A stretch of DNA of 64,000 bases from Epiperipatus broadwayi (taxonomy: Eukaryota; Onychophora; Udeonychophora; Euonychophora; Peripatidae). The notes beneath the pieces were generated by a model, which saw nothing but the letters and a program-made list of their open reading frames with translations, searched no databases and was not told the origin of the DNA. The position numbers were made by a program, and so were the translations under genes. The first letter of the stretch is position 1. Every line of letters starts with the position of its first letter. Of this stretch, positions 46,319 through 58,392 are shown piece after piece. Where the stretch lies: NCBI GenBank assembly GCA_028023455.1, contig JAQFVV010000277.1, positions 622,001-686,000 of the forward strand. Direction: 5' to 3'.

Positions 46319-47515
46319 GTCAGGGATTGTACACACTTTGTAGAATTAATTAAGAACATGAAAATTGAGAGAACTGACTTACTGGTAAGCTTTGATGTGG
46401 AAAGTTTATTCGCCTATGTACCATGTGAAGAAGCATTGTCTATTGTAAGGAAAAGATTAAATGGTGATAATAGCTTACAAACCAGAACAACTCTTCCTAT
46501 TGATAATATAATGGAACTATTAACATTCTATTAAAAACAACCTACTTTCAATATAACAGAATTCTTCCAACAAAATCAAGGAATGGTAATGGGCTCACTA
46601 TTGTCACTCCTTATTAACAATATTTATATGGAAGAATTTGAAACTACAGCCATAAAAACTATTCCATATCCACCTAAAGTTTGGCTTTGCTATGTAGATG
46701 ACACTACTACAAACTTTCTGGAAACACATCAACAACATTCAATTAAATTCAATAGAATCAGAACAAGAACAAAAATTGGCATTCTTAGATGTTCTTGTGA
46801 CAAGACTCCCTCATGTCAAAATCAAAACTGCATTTCACCAAAAACCCACACATACAGGAAAATACTTAGCCTATACATCCAATCACAACAGAAACACAAA
46901 ACATGGAGTTATACTATCACTATGGAACAGAACAAATGAAGTTTGTTCAGAAACCAGTGATTTGAAAAAGGAAAAGGTCTATATAGAACATCCATCAGTT
47001 GTTATTAAGAAAACCTTAAATAGATAGCAAAAAGAACAATCAAAAGAAAAAACAATTATTGTTACTATAGTGTACCCATACATACCAAAAGTAATAGACA
47101 AATTAAGGAAAATATGCAATCAGTTTAACATAAGAACAGCTTACCAGAGCCATACCATACTATGAGGAATTCTAACATCTGCAATGTGGAAGAATGTATA
47201 TTGGTGAGACCAGTCATCCAATTGAAAAGTGCTTGCAAGAACACAAACTGATGATTAGAATAAAGAAAACAGATGTATCTAAGGTAGCAGAGCATTATTT
47301 GCCAATGATCATATGTTCAATTAGGAAAATACAAAAATATTCGATAGAGAAGAAAAGATACAAAGAAGAAAATTTAAAAAAGCTGCTCATATGACAATGG
47401 CAAACAATCCCATAGGCCAACCTAGTGTGATTATACATAATGTATGGAAACCACTAATCAACTTTGCTCTTTGGAAAAAGTGGGGAAATCAGGAGGAACC
47501 TCATAGATAAGTGTA
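46311..47515 (+). pseudogene. Penelope-like element, RT plus GIY-YIG, broken
   Basis: Reverse transcriptase motifs appear in order: FDVESLF (46391), QGMVMGS (near 46577), YVDDT (46691) and, in another frame, FLDVLV (near 46790) and QKPTHTGKYL. The endonuclease follows with MYIGETSHPIEKCLQEHKL (47194) and a C-terminal NPIGQPSVIIHNVWKPL. Defects: an in-frame TAA at 46532-46534, a frameshift soon after YVDD, a stop at the end of KKTLNR near 47026, and a deletion before the endonuclease. The N-terminal part of RT is missing. PLEs are telomerase-related retroelements using RT and GIY-YIG. This copy cannot be autonomous. Confidence 0.88.
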
Positions 47516-47540
47516 TGAAATTTCTACTGACTGTTGCCTT

Positions 47541-47760
47541 TGGCTGGGTGGCTCAGTTGGTTAAAGCATTACCTTAATATTCAAGACTCAAGTATCTAAG
47601 GGTCGAGGTTTGTTTCCCATGATAATACTGTCACTGGTCAAGCCAGAAACACCTGAAGAAGAGGGGAGAATAATACTTCTCAAACATTGTGCATATGTTA
47701 ACCTGGTGCTATTACTAACAGTTGAATGTATTTGGAATATACTCATATTAAATGATGAAA
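47541..47760 (+). repeat. SINE family 5, copy with tRNA-like head
   Basis: TGGGTGGCTCAGTTGGTTAA is a good A box region. A degenerate B box GGGTCGAGGTTTG follows about 50 nt on. The body has GTCACTGGTCAAGCCAG, CCTGAAGAAGAGGGGAG and GTGCTATTACTAACAG, and ends near ATATTAAATGATG. It lies 20 bp downstream of the PLE end. CTGAAGA looks like the start of a hammerhead core, but the rest does not fold that way. Confidence 0.65.
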
Positions 47761-48186
47761 ATAGTCCAATATATAAATAAAACAGAATCCATATTGTTCC
47801 AACTTTTCAGCTATTATAAAAAATGACAAGTACACAGAATGCACTTTACAAAAAAATGTGCTATGTGATACGATGAATTCACATGATGATGTCATTTGGC
47901 AGATTGAAGCAGAAGGCTACTTGCAAGAGTTATGTAATATCAGAAGCATGTACTATAACATATGTGCATACCAGGTAACTAGTCTGATTATTCCCCCCCC
48001 CCATTCATATAAATATATATACTGCATTTAAATATAAAATTAAAACTCTGTATATAAACTTTAAATAACAAAACATATATGTCAGTGTGTTAAACAGAGT
48101 AATTATTCGGTAAAATATTCATAGCCAAGAGTAGCGATCTACTCCAGCACCATCTATAATAAAGTTTATTTACCAGATAGTAAATT

Positions 48187-48384
48187 TATATATTTAAACA
48201 TTTTGACATTAAACCAAGAAAAGGTAATGCAGTTTTTATTAATGTTATCATTTGCTGAGCATGCTTTCAACATTGATGGTTATAATCATACAGTCAATGT
48301 CAAAAGCATGTGCAGCAAATTATTACAATAATAAAAATGGCATTATCTTTTCTTGGTTACATGGTCAAAATGTTTAAATATAAA
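48187..48384. repeat. foldback MITE-like element, arms about 95 bp
   Basis: TATTTAAACATTTTGAC...AACCAAGAAAAGGTAATGC...CATTTGCTGAGCATGCTTT on the left mirrors AAAGCATGTGCAGCAAAT...GCATTATCTTTTCTTGGTT...GTCAAAATGTTTAAATA on the right around a short spacer near 48280. Pairing is imperfect, about 80-85 percent. No coding sequence and no second copy noticed. Confidence 0.8.
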
Positions 48385-48859
48385 AATTACATTTAGCACA
48401 AGAAAAGAGAAATAATATTTTTTCTATTTACCAGGTTAAGTAATGCATTTAAATCCAGTTTTTGTCTTTATCAATTTGATTGGAGATTTAGTGCTGGAAG
48501 TGATGCAGTTACACATCTAGTATAACTATTTTTAAGTCTATTTTATTATTCAAGTTAACAACCTGAAATTCAAATAACTCTAAAATTTTGAACCCAGGCA
48601 AATCTACTTGAACAATTAAATGTCTAATTTCAGATCATTGATTATATATTTTAATAATCTCATTCTTTATTAACTGTAAATAATTTTCTTGTTGGCTAGA
48701 AATATTAATAACAAATCAGTTAATGTTTCACCTTATACTCACTCTCTATTCTAGTGTCACCTATAGTAAAGTTAAATAATTAGTTATTAGCAATTCAGAC
48801 CTTTAACTTGAATAGTAAGATGGATTTAAAAACGTTTTCTAGATGCATCATCTTTGAAT

Positions 48860-49345
48860 GGTAAATCTCTTTAATGAAGATGAAAGCTGAAAATCAGTCT
48901 GAGAGTGAGGGTTTAAGTGCACTACCATTTAGTAATCACTGATTACTCAACCTTTTTGTAGATGGCAGTAGTGTAGCAAGCAGTTCATGTTTAATCCCAC
49001 AATAATATAAAGCAAATTGTAAGTGATTTATGGTTATTATAAACATCCTTAATCAGGAACCTACAATTAATAAAAAACAACAACTGAGATTATTAAAACG
49101 TAGATACAGATTTGGAGTTTGATTTATAGGACTGTTCAAGTATATTGGCTTGGGTTCAAACCTTAGGGTGATTTGATTTTCTCTTTTATCCCAAAAAATA
49201 AAATAGTGTTAAAGTGACTGCTAGATAAATAACTACATCATTTCCAGATTCCAGATCTCTTTTTTAGGATAGGGATTTAAATACATTGTCATCTGGTAAG
49301 TATTGATTACTCAATCATACTATATATGTCATTAGAAGGAAAAGT
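48860..49345 (+). repeat. two decayed family 1-like repeats with ribozyme relic
   Basis: At 48865-48907: TTAATGAAGA, GAAAGC, TGAAAATCA, GTC, TGAGAG, in the order of a hammerhead with a ruined core. CACTGATTACTC near 48947 matches the family 1 tail. A second unit (about 49120-49345) has GGGTTCAAACCTTAGG as a B-box-like site near 49153 and GTATTGATTACTCAATC near 49296. Confidence 0.4.
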
Positions 49346-50097
49346 TTATTTTTATTTCAAACTATACAATAATAAATGTTATATTATCATTTAAGAATTC
49401 TTAAAATTTTTTTTTAAAATTATGGTATGTCAGTAAAGTAAAATTAATATTTCAATCTACTCTTTGCTTCAGAATTGATTTTTTATAAAGAAAGTCATTT
49501 GAATCTCTAATATTTATTAGTAAAGGAATGATAATAAAGATAAGAAGAGCAAAATCAGAAATGATGACTTTAAATATGAAAATTAAAACCTGCATTCAAT
49601 GTTTCAATACTAGCTATAATACATAATATTTGGGGTAACAGGTAGTAAAAAAACAATCCATATCACAAGTCATTCTTTTATCTTTCTCAATTAAATTACT
49701 ATGAAAAATTGCCTTATTTGTCATGTGAACTCATTGTATGCCATTCTGTATTAGATTATCAAAAATATTGGCTTAAGAGTATTTAGAATATTATTATAGC
49801 ATATAGTAAAAAAAACAGAGGATATTTTTTATTCGAGGATTCTCAATATATACTATCAAAATTTTATTCAAAATTTGTATTTGTTTTTTTATATACTTTA
49901 TTATCTATTGGTATATCTTTTGATAATGTTCATTATGTTTTAACAATAGGGTGTGTACTGTTGATCAATTATTATATCTTAACAAATTAATATGAATATT
50001 ATTTTCAAATAATAATCTTTTGTTATATATTTTCTAATAACATTTATATATGTTTACGTTTCTATGCATTCATTTTATTTTATTTTTTTGCTTTAAG

Positions 50098-50139
50098 CCT
50101 TCTTATTATTCTCGGAGTTTTCGCGGGAGTAATTGTCCA
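50098..50139 (+). CDS. candidate 42-nt internal exon
   Basis: A pyrimidine-rich tract ending TTTTTTTGCTTTAAG precedes, and GTAAGTATT, an optimal 5' splice site, follows. The 42 nt between have clearly higher G+C than anything within hundreds of bases. Two frames are open. One gives LLIILGVFAGVIV plus a split H/Q codon, a hydrophobic membrane-helix-like segment rather like TM1 of SLC1 glutamate transporters. The other gives PSYYSRSFRGSNCP. The third hits TAA. I see the splice signals and composition; gene identity is a guess. If real, the window is intronic on both sides. Confidence 0.4.
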
Positions 50140-50149
50140 GTAAGTATTA

Positions 50150-51370
50150 TTTTCTCTTTTTATTCTCACATTTTTTATATGTTAGTGTGTATCTGTGTCT
50201 ATGAGTTTGTACTATAATTACATATAATAATTATTTATATATAATAATTAACTTCATGTAATTTAGTTCCTGGTTTGCTTTTATAGATTATATATTTTAA
50301 ATATGCATCCCCCCCCCCCAAGATTTTTGTTATTTAAATTAAATTCATAGATTTCTAATTTTAATAACTGTATATAATATTCATTTATATATAGTAACTA
50401 ACTTCATGGGATTTCCTCTCAGATATTCTATTTGCAATATGATTTTTTCTCCACGCTCCCTCCCCGAATGGAATTATGAATTTCTAATTTAAATATAAAA
50501 GTAGTTAGCACTGGTGATGTATGGAAGAGGTTGGTGTTAAAATCTGAGGTCATTTAAAAAGATCTCTGTTTTGGAGTAAAGTATTGTATAATCATGAAAT
50601 GATTGTTGATTTCTCTATGCATTAATATATATGACTAGTTATTTATTCATTTACATGCTTGTTCATTGTTTGATTAATTTGTTATATATATATATTTAAG
50701 CATGATTTGACATATATTTTTGGGTATATTATTTTTATCTGAACTTGTGTTATTTATATCCACATTTAACTTCAAAACAACATCCAGAAGACGTTAATTG
50801 AATTTTATGCAACTGTATAATGAATGTGTTCAGTACTTTGCACCATATTCATATTTTATTGACTGAAAATCTGTAGAAAGTTCAAAATTTCATTATATGA
50901 ATACTGTGTGTACATCATAAAAATGTTTTCTTAGGGGTAATATTTCATATCTTTTTGATCTTTTGTCTTCAGTCATGATGCTTTTTGTAAATTATTTTGA
51001 TTTCTGAAGAGTTGAAAATTTGGCCTATTCCCCCCCCCCCCATAATTGAGAAATACTGAATTTTAATTTGTAATTATCTTTAATTTGTTTGTATTGTTGC
51101 ATATGATATTTAATTTTGTATATATGTTTACTGAGGTTTTACTAAAATAAACAAAGTAGAAAATGAAATTTGGACATTTTGTCAGCATAAGCAGCCCTTA
51201 AATATCCAGTTATAAAAGTCTTTCTTGTAGCCTTTCTTAAAAATAGTGCAAAGAAGATTCTATTTTTCTGGTTTTCTAGTTGCTGCACTATTTGCCAGTC
51301 TTTCCAAAAGCTGAGTAGTAAAAACTGAGTGATTTTCCCTGCGTATATTACCCTTTAGATGAAAATAGTT
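50150..51370. other. AT-rich stretch with no supported gene
   Basis: Contains C runs at about 50310-50319 and 51031-51041 and AT microsatellites. No element or coding motif was recognised. Confidence 0.5.
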
Positions 51371-51377
51371 ATACATT

Positions 51378-51535
51378 TACTTACTGACCAATATTTGGAT
51401 GGTTAACTGACGGTGCTATGAACAGATCATTAGAAAATAATATTAAATCCCCAAAAAAGTTTACTCAAATTTGAATCCTGCTCATAGGTATGAAGGTGAA
51501 TGCCTAATCACTATACCCAAAATGTGTATCTCGTT
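51378..51535 (-). repeat. SINE family 6, second copy
   Basis: TTACTGACCAATATTTGGATGG then TTAACTGACGG matches 35752-35790. On the minus strand a tRNA-like end has TATAGTGATTAGGC as A box (complement of about 51506-51519) and AGGATTCAAATTTG as B box (complement of about 51467-51480). Confidence 0.55.
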
Positions 51536-52329
51536 TCATAAGAAATCTCATAATAAAATTATAAATGTAATTTTAATATATTACACTGTGGCTTGGTTAA
51601 GTTAATGTAATCAGATCTAATTCATACTTAGAAATGTAATTATGGTGATGAATTTAACTTAATCTGTAAGTAATTTTTATTTAAAGCATTAGAATTTGTG
51701 GATAGCATTAAAATTTATGACTTAGGCTAAAATGGAGATGCCAAAACAAATTATGTTAAGAAGATGAACTACCACTGGCACCCATTGAAAATTTAGCATA
51801 GATAATTTCTACATTTCTCAGAACATTTTTATTAATAAAATCTAACAAACTAAAATTAAAATTGTACAATGAAAGGGTTATATTAATGATAAATATTTTA
51901 TTAAGACATACAAACTACAAGATTAAATACTAATTATGAATTATTAATAAATTGGAAGGAACATGCACGCACACATTCAGATAATAATGCAAATCAACTA
52001 ATTCAAAAAATACATGTTGCAATTTTCTTCTTCATGTTTTCCAATAAGCCATCCACAGAATAGTTCATTTGGTGAATAGAAAAGTCAATGTTTCATTAGG
52101 GTTTAGTTTGTGCATCAGGCATGAGTTATTGCATGACTAATATCTTACTGATAAGTTATTCAGGATTTATGAGGGTCATTGATTATTGTACCATGCATGG
52201 TCTTTTTATGAAGGGCTTCATAATAGTTAATTTTGATTTCATTCTGGTAATATTTTCACATTTGTTAAGTGAAGTAAGATAAGGCTAGACTCGAAGCTTT
52301 TGGGTGACTTTTCATGAAAGAAGGTATCA

Positions 52330-52700
52330 GTGAATGCTCTGGTTTTACTCACTCAGATTGAATTGGTTCATGATAGTAGTAGTCTTGGATGGGGGCATTT
52401 TCTTGCAGCTTTGAGAAAAAAAAGTTATCCCCTCTTGTCCTTTCACTATATCCAGCACCCAAGACAACAGCCAGCCAAAAGAAAAGAACCTGTTTCAAAG
52501 TTGACTGATTCTTTTATACTAAGACAAGCTTGAAATCTCCACGCATATTATACTTTTGTCTTTTGTTTTCTTATCGGATTACAAGTTGATAACTTTGTAC
52601 ACTCTTTTTGCTTTCCAGCTACAAAGTTCCTTTTTCTATAAATTCTTTTGGTTCCATATTTAATTATCAATAAAGGAATATTACTCTGATTATAATCACT
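52330..52700 (+). other. possible transcript 3' end with a 67-codon frame
   Basis: The frame 52330-52533 has less biased composition than its neighbours (residues include SSLGWGHFLAALRKKSYPLL), and about 140 bp downstream ATCAATAAAGGAAT supplies a polyadenylation hexamer. CATTTTCTTGCAG at about 52394-52406 could be a splice acceptor inside it. I recognise no family. It could be the last exon of a gene or the end of an unrecognised retroelement. Confidence 0.2.
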
Positions 52701-53034
52701 TGCATTTGTCTTTCAATATTACCAAATGTCAACACTCTTGTACCCTATATATGTATGTGTGTGCATGTGTTTTAACATGTGCAATAATAAAAATTATGAG
52801 TTGTGTTTCAGTTTGCATTGGTAGTTAGGCAGCATGAAGTAAGGTAATAATAAAAGGATAACTTACTATTCTGCTTTTATTTATTTATAAATGAATGAAT
52901 AAATAAATTGTAAATCCCAAATCCTTCTATTTACTTATATAAGAAACATTCAGTAAATTGCCTTGGAAATAGATTACATCTATAAGTTCAGCCTCTGTCT
53001 CTCCTGTTAATATATGGATGCATAATGGTCCAAT

Positions 53035-53395
53035 AATATGTGGGATTAGATTGGTATAAGGTATACATGGGTATAACTACAATATCAAATCTACCAAAAG
53101 CTTTGAGTGTTCCATTATTGATTTTTCAATGAAATGGATGGTTGAATAGTTGGAAGGGTGTGAAGATTAAAGCCTATCTATTGAAGTTTAAGAAATTGCT
53201 ATCTTAATATAAATTGAGCACTGATTGTATATACATGTGGGAAAATATGATCTGTAGCAATGAGTGCTGGTTCTGTACAAAATAAGAATACTGGGGTTTA
53301 TTTGTCTTTTTGCATGCATGTGGTCATGGGTATTGGTTGTTTGAGATGAAGATGAGTACGAATATAGACTGAAAAATCCTAAGTTCAAATCCCCA
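53035..53395 (+). repeat. family 2 ribozyme repeat, decayed
   Basis: Body (ATGGATGGTTGAATAGTTGG, AAAGCCTATCTATTGAAG, TTGCTATCTTAATATAAATTG), ribozyme relic at about 53245-53300 (TGTAGCAATGAGTGCTGG, TACAAAATAAG, TACTGGGG) and tRNA-like head with GTTCAAATCCCC near 53382. The order is as in 7000-7440. The ribozyme core is destroyed. Confidence 0.6.
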
Positions 53396-54539
53396 TACTT
53401 ATTTATATAAAATATTCAATACACTGAATGAATAGGTTAATCAAATAAGTGATTTATTTATTTTATCATGAACAATTATGAAATAATAATTGCTTCATGA
53501 AATTGCTCAAGAGCTTTTTCCGTATTTGTGGAAGAAAACAATTTATTTATATAGAAAAAAGTATTTATTTAAAAATGAATAAACTGTTTACTTTTTTTTT
53601 TTTTCAGACAAATAACTGCAAATCATTTCAAGCTGTATAAATATTTTAAAAAAATAAAAATATTATTGACAAAAAATATCTAAAGGAAAGTTGGAAACAT
53701 TTACTGATTTAAACATAAATACCTGTAAATGCAATGGTATAGCTATCAATGTGATGTGATGTGATGTACTGTAGCTTCTCCTTAAACGAAGTCAAGAATC
53801 TCTCAGCAATTAACCCAGAGAAACCTGTTAGCCACTTTATTTTCCATTCCCCAGTCTAAGGTTTCCCAATCACAACAATGTCTGGAGGCTCATGTGAGCA
53901 AACTGTGCATAACCCCAAAAGTTTATTTTAACATGCCTTGGCTTTTCATTGCAAATTTTTAATACGTTAAAATCATATTTATAGTTAAAGTAAGCCATTT
54001 TAGTTTTTAAAAATTGGTAAATAATGATAACAAAGATGTAAACATCCTGTATAAATTTATATACAATCTCTTAATCCTATTTAACAGAAGCCAATTTTCA
54101 TATATCCCTAATAAACAAAGAGATTTTCATAGTGATACTGAACATAAATCTTGTAGTTTTTAACACTTCAGTATCAGATTTCAAAGTTTCTTATATAATC
54201 TGCTTTACTTTAAAGTCCAGAGATTGACAATATTTTCTAGAATTTTTATAATATTACTAATATCACATATAAAACAATTCAAATCATCCTCAGAACAAGT
54301 TGATATTCAAATAACCCAAGTGATTTCTTTATTAAAGGAACAACTTACTAAAAAATGCAGCTATTTTCATAATTATATATATACTGTATTATATTTTTAT
54401 AATTATTAATTAAGAAGTATAGTTATTTGCAAATGAATTTAATGAAGTATGTTCCATTTTCCTGTTACTTTCACAATTCATGTAAGTCATAGGATAGCAT
54501 TGAAAGAACTTTTAGTAAACTAAAAATTAGAGATAAACA

Positions 54540-54585
54540 GGCAAAACTCGCTATACGTATTGCCACACACATGCGATGTTTATTG
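54540..54585 (-). repeat. family 1 terminal fragment
   Basis: ACAGGCAAAACTCGCTATACG then TATTGCCAC equals the outer end of the family 1 elements at 23211 and 61165; the rest of the element is missing here. Confidence 0.5.
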
Positions 54586-55229
54586 GTTAATAAAAGATAA
54601 ATTTCATTGACCAAATCAAGTTTAAAGATCTTTCAAGGCTAGTTATTAAACATGTGACAACATCTAAAATTGGGGGTTCAAATTTTGCATTGGGGGGGGG
54701 GGATTTTTAAAATGGATGGGTTCATCAAAGTCATGTGATATCATTGCTGATATTAATTTGCTTTATTTGATAAATAGTTCATTTTAATGAAAAACAGTAA
54801 CTAAATTGTTCATATAGCATTGCCACTTATAAATCATAATAATCACATATATAAGCGATTTAATCCGCTGAAGAAGAAGCTGTCTATCTAGGCCTAGTTC
54901 TTTCGAGGTTTACCCTCATATTCATGGCCAAAATGGGTTATAAATTATTGCTGTAATGTTACTAAATAATAATATATGCAAATTAATTTGTCCATTTTCT
55001 TGAAATAGCAAAACACGTGTCATGTCTATTGATGGCATTGTTGTCATTGATAATAAAATACGCCTCCTTGATCTTTCTTTTACAATCGTTGGCTTCGGAG
55101 CACACTATTTTGGGGTTGCAGGGTTCGAACACATGACCAGCCTGCTTCTCATGTTTGAAAAATATTGAGAAGTTATCATTATTCTTTTTTGCTCTTCTAT
55201 AAATGCTAGAAGGTTGTGCATTATAATCT

Positions 55230-55500
55230 CTATGCAGCATCTACCTATTCAATATCCCCAGTCTAGTTTTTTGTTTATGGCTCTCACCAGTAAGGAGTCT
55301 TTGATCTAGAAGCAATGCATCTGGAACTTTGGATATATGTATAAGAATTCTGGGTAGTCAGGCACTAGACAGGGATTATAGTATGCAATCTTCTAGCATC
55401 TATTGATTAATAGAAGTTGCATTAAATAGCATTATTGTCTAGAAAAAAATGCTAGTTTTAACAGCTTATGTAGAAAACGTGATCATGTGATGTTTTAATG
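55230..55500. repeat. family 1b foldback relic with decayed ribozyme
   Basis: Minus strand 55296-55255: UCCUUA, CUGGUGA, GAGCCAUAAAC, AAAAACUA, GAC, UGGGGA, a hammerhead with changes in CUGAUGA, stem II and the GUC site. The plus-strand part (about 55355-55490) has GGCACTAGACAGGGATTATA and CATCTATTGATTA, the family tail in the opposite direction. So this is another inverted pair. Confidence 0.55.
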
Positions 55501-57088
55501 TAGACGAAAAAATAAAATTTCTACATTTTGAAATTGGAAGTATTTTGTTAACTTTGCCTTTGAGTTCAATATTTGTATTTATATAATTGCAATAGTATTA
55601 GCTTGATTTATTCCCTTTTTTATATATTTCTGTGAGCAAATAAGTAATTTTCTGATGTCAAGATGATGATGATTATCCTCATCATCATTAGACATTCACC
55701 AATTCGGTCTACATTTATATATTTTTTGCTATTTGTAGGTTGAATGTTGTCATTAATGACAACTCTTTTAATAACTGATTTTTGAGTTAATTCATAATGG
55801 ACAATATGAAAGAAACCTTTACCACAAGTTAGAAATTTTAAAAATCTAAACCGATTAATTTCTTATTAATCAGAATAAGAAAGTTAATAAAATGAAAAGT
55901 ACTAGTTAATAAAAGTTGTAATAGAAATAAAAGCTCATGATCAAATTAAAAATTATAGCAAGAAAGAAAACTCTGGAGGGATGGGAATAATAAGAACCAT
56001 TGCTCAGAAGAAGTTTGATTACTGTATCAGAATTATAATCATTGCAGGGCACTAAATCATTGTTACTTATCTTAAATGAACATTCTTTATTTTTTCTTTT
56101 GATTTAAAAATTTTATTTATCTTTTCTACTTTCTTTGTTCATTTTTTTTAAGTTTTTTATATTCTCATTTTCCCTTTCTCTATCTGTCATCATTTTTTTT
56201 TCAGATTAGTTCTCATTTTTTAAATTCTTGTATTATAGTTTTGCATTTTTTCCTTTTATGTTTGCTATACTCACTTTTGCATCTTTTATATATGTTTTGT
56301 TCATTTTTTCTGTTGTTAGTTTTTTTTTTGTATCAATTCTCTCTGTTTTTAGGATTTTTTTTAAAATTCTTTTATCTATTTGTATTTTTAATTATAAATT
56401 ATGAACCAAAAGTTTATTCTGTACAGTGATAATTAATCAATTTTTTTAGATTAATTTGAATTGGAAATTTTCTGAGAAATTACAAACTTGATTAAAAAGT
56501 ATTTACATACATATTAGTTTTGTTTCTTCAGCGTAATGAGAACTTCATTCTTCATTACTTTTACGCTGGCAAGAATTTTTTTTTTTTTTAATTCTATTTG
56601 TGATAATCGGATTGTGTTTTCTAAAAACAAGAGCAGTAATTGAATCTATCCCTGATAATATTTCAAAAAAAACTAACTATACACTATTTATTATTATTTG
56701 TTTGTGTTTTTCTTTATTAAGAATATTAGCTGTGAATTTAACAATTCTGCGTGAAAGAGGATTTCAGATCTTGATTAAATTTTTCATACTTATTTTAATC
56801 AGGACTTTTTACTAAAGGTTTGAGATTATTTTCTGATCTTATATATTTATAAGAGAAAAAAGTAACACTAGATAAACTAGTAAAGATTTTAACTTTATTG
56901 TAGAAGACCAAGAAAAAGATCATGAATGAGATGGATGAGGAAATATTTACAATGCTGTAGAGAAAGTAATTAAAGTGACCTTAGGGAGACTTTAATCCTT
57001 TAATGTATCATTCATAGTAGAAAAAAGCATTATGTGTGTGTGCAGAAGAGGAGATTAGATATAAAGGTGTTCAAATAATAGGTTTCAA

Positions 57089-57186
57089 TTTTTTTTTTCA
57101 TATGTCAAAGCGTTGACTGGGAAGCAAATCCAGGCCAGCTGCTTGGAAGGCATCTATGCTAATCGCTAGGCCACCAACGTTTGACA
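57089..57186 (-). repeat. SINE family 4, minus copy
   Basis: Minus strand: ACGTTGGTGGCCTAGCGATTAGC (A box inside), a tRNA-like middle, a B-box-like TGGATTTGCTTCCC, CAACGCTTTGACATATG and a short A tail. Flanking AGGTTTCAATTT and AGGTTTCGAAATTT look like a decayed target-site duplication. Same plan as 63228-63340. Confidence 0.65.
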
Positions 57187-57284
57187 GGTTTCGAAATTTT
57201 AATAAACTTTTTCAGAACATTGTAATTCAAAATAAATACATACAAAATGTATATAGAGAAAAGCTTTATTTAATCCTAACAGCC

Positions 57285-57551
57285 TGGTTTGCTTATCATG
57301 TTTTTGGCTACCTGGCAATCATTCATGGCAATAGTTGTCCCAGGGGCTTGTGACATTTATCAAAGAATAAATAGGATAGGGGATTTACATATAAAAGTGA
57401 CTCATTTAAATGTACTTATTTACGTCCTTTATTCAAATTTTATGCAAAAACCCGTCTTGTTTATTCTTTGACAAATATCACAAGCTTCTTGGATAACTAT
57501 TGATATAAACATGGCTACCAGAGAGTTGAAAGCATGATAAGCATACCAGAT
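57285..57551. repeat. foldback element, arms about 90-100 bp
   Basis: CTGGTTTGCTTATCATG, TTGGCTACC, CAATAGTTGTCC, GGGGCTTGTGACATTTATC and AAAGAATAAA on the left are mirrored on the right up to GAAAGCATGATAAGCATACCAG. A 20-bp tandem, GATAAGCATACCAGATGCAT, is duplicated at about 57536-57575. Three short frames crossing it are artefacts. Confidence 0.8.
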
Positions 57552-58196
57552 GCATGATAAGCATACCAGATGCATGATATAAAATAACATATTTATACTT
57601 CTATACAGAATGTAATAAATGTAATGTGCACTTATATGCAACTATAGAGAAGATTATTATTTTTATAAATTAAATATAGCTTAGCGCTTTCGAGAACTTA
57701 TGGCATTTTCATATTGATAGCAAGATGAAACACACTTATTACATTTAATCATTAAAAACCAGTCAACACTTAGACAATCCCAATATCAATAACAATCAAC
57801 AATTTCAAACCATTGTCAAAGCAACCTCCATTTAACCATAAAGATGGAATTTAGTGTGTAATATTAATGGAGAAGTTTGCTATTGTGTAATGTACTATCT
57901 TGTTTCTAGCTGATTCAAAATAATCACATGAATTTATTGCTTAGACATTTGCACATCAAAAGTTACAAAATTGGGCCACAATCTGTGTCAATTAAGTTCC
58001 AGAGTCTGCCATTCTACTATTACACCAACAATGCAAAGAAATTAATAATAAGTTATTGTATAGAGAACTAAATTCTTAATTAAACAGCTTCTTATATCAT
58101 TAATAAATAAACCACCCTTAACCATTTAGATGTTAAATAAACAAACTAAAAGAGCTTTATTTCATTGAAATTAGCACTGCCATGATATAGTCGTCC

Positions 58197-58392
58197 AGCC
58201 ATAATTATTCTAACTTTGTGAATTATTCTAGCACTTTAGGTTTTATAATAATCACAGCTATGGCATTCTGTCTTATAGCATCCCCTTCCCACCAGAGAAA
58301 AATATGTCATTCTACCATTGCAAACATATGCAGCAAAATTATTATGAAAACCTAAAGTGCTGGAATAATTTGCAAAGTTAGAATAATTATGG
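58197..58392. repeat. foldback MITE-like element, arms about 53 bp
   Basis: CCATAATTATTCTAACTTTG, GAATTATTC and TAGCACTTTAGGTTTTATAATAAT pair with ATTATTATGAAAACCTAAAG, GAATAATT and CAAAGTTAGAATAATTATGG. The central part has about 85 unpaired bases. The arms differ at only a few places. Confidence 0.8.

Noticed and set aside
47641-47700. CTGAAGA in SINE family 5 as a hammerhead core
   Set aside because: Although CUGAAGA fits CUGANGA, no stem II leading to GAAA with a following NUH triplet can be drawn in this or the 5.6-kb copies.
53600-53700. Long T tract plus CAG at 53589-53608, like a splice acceptor
   Set aside because: The following sequence is AT-rich with early stops and no donor site; a T run followed by CAG is common here.
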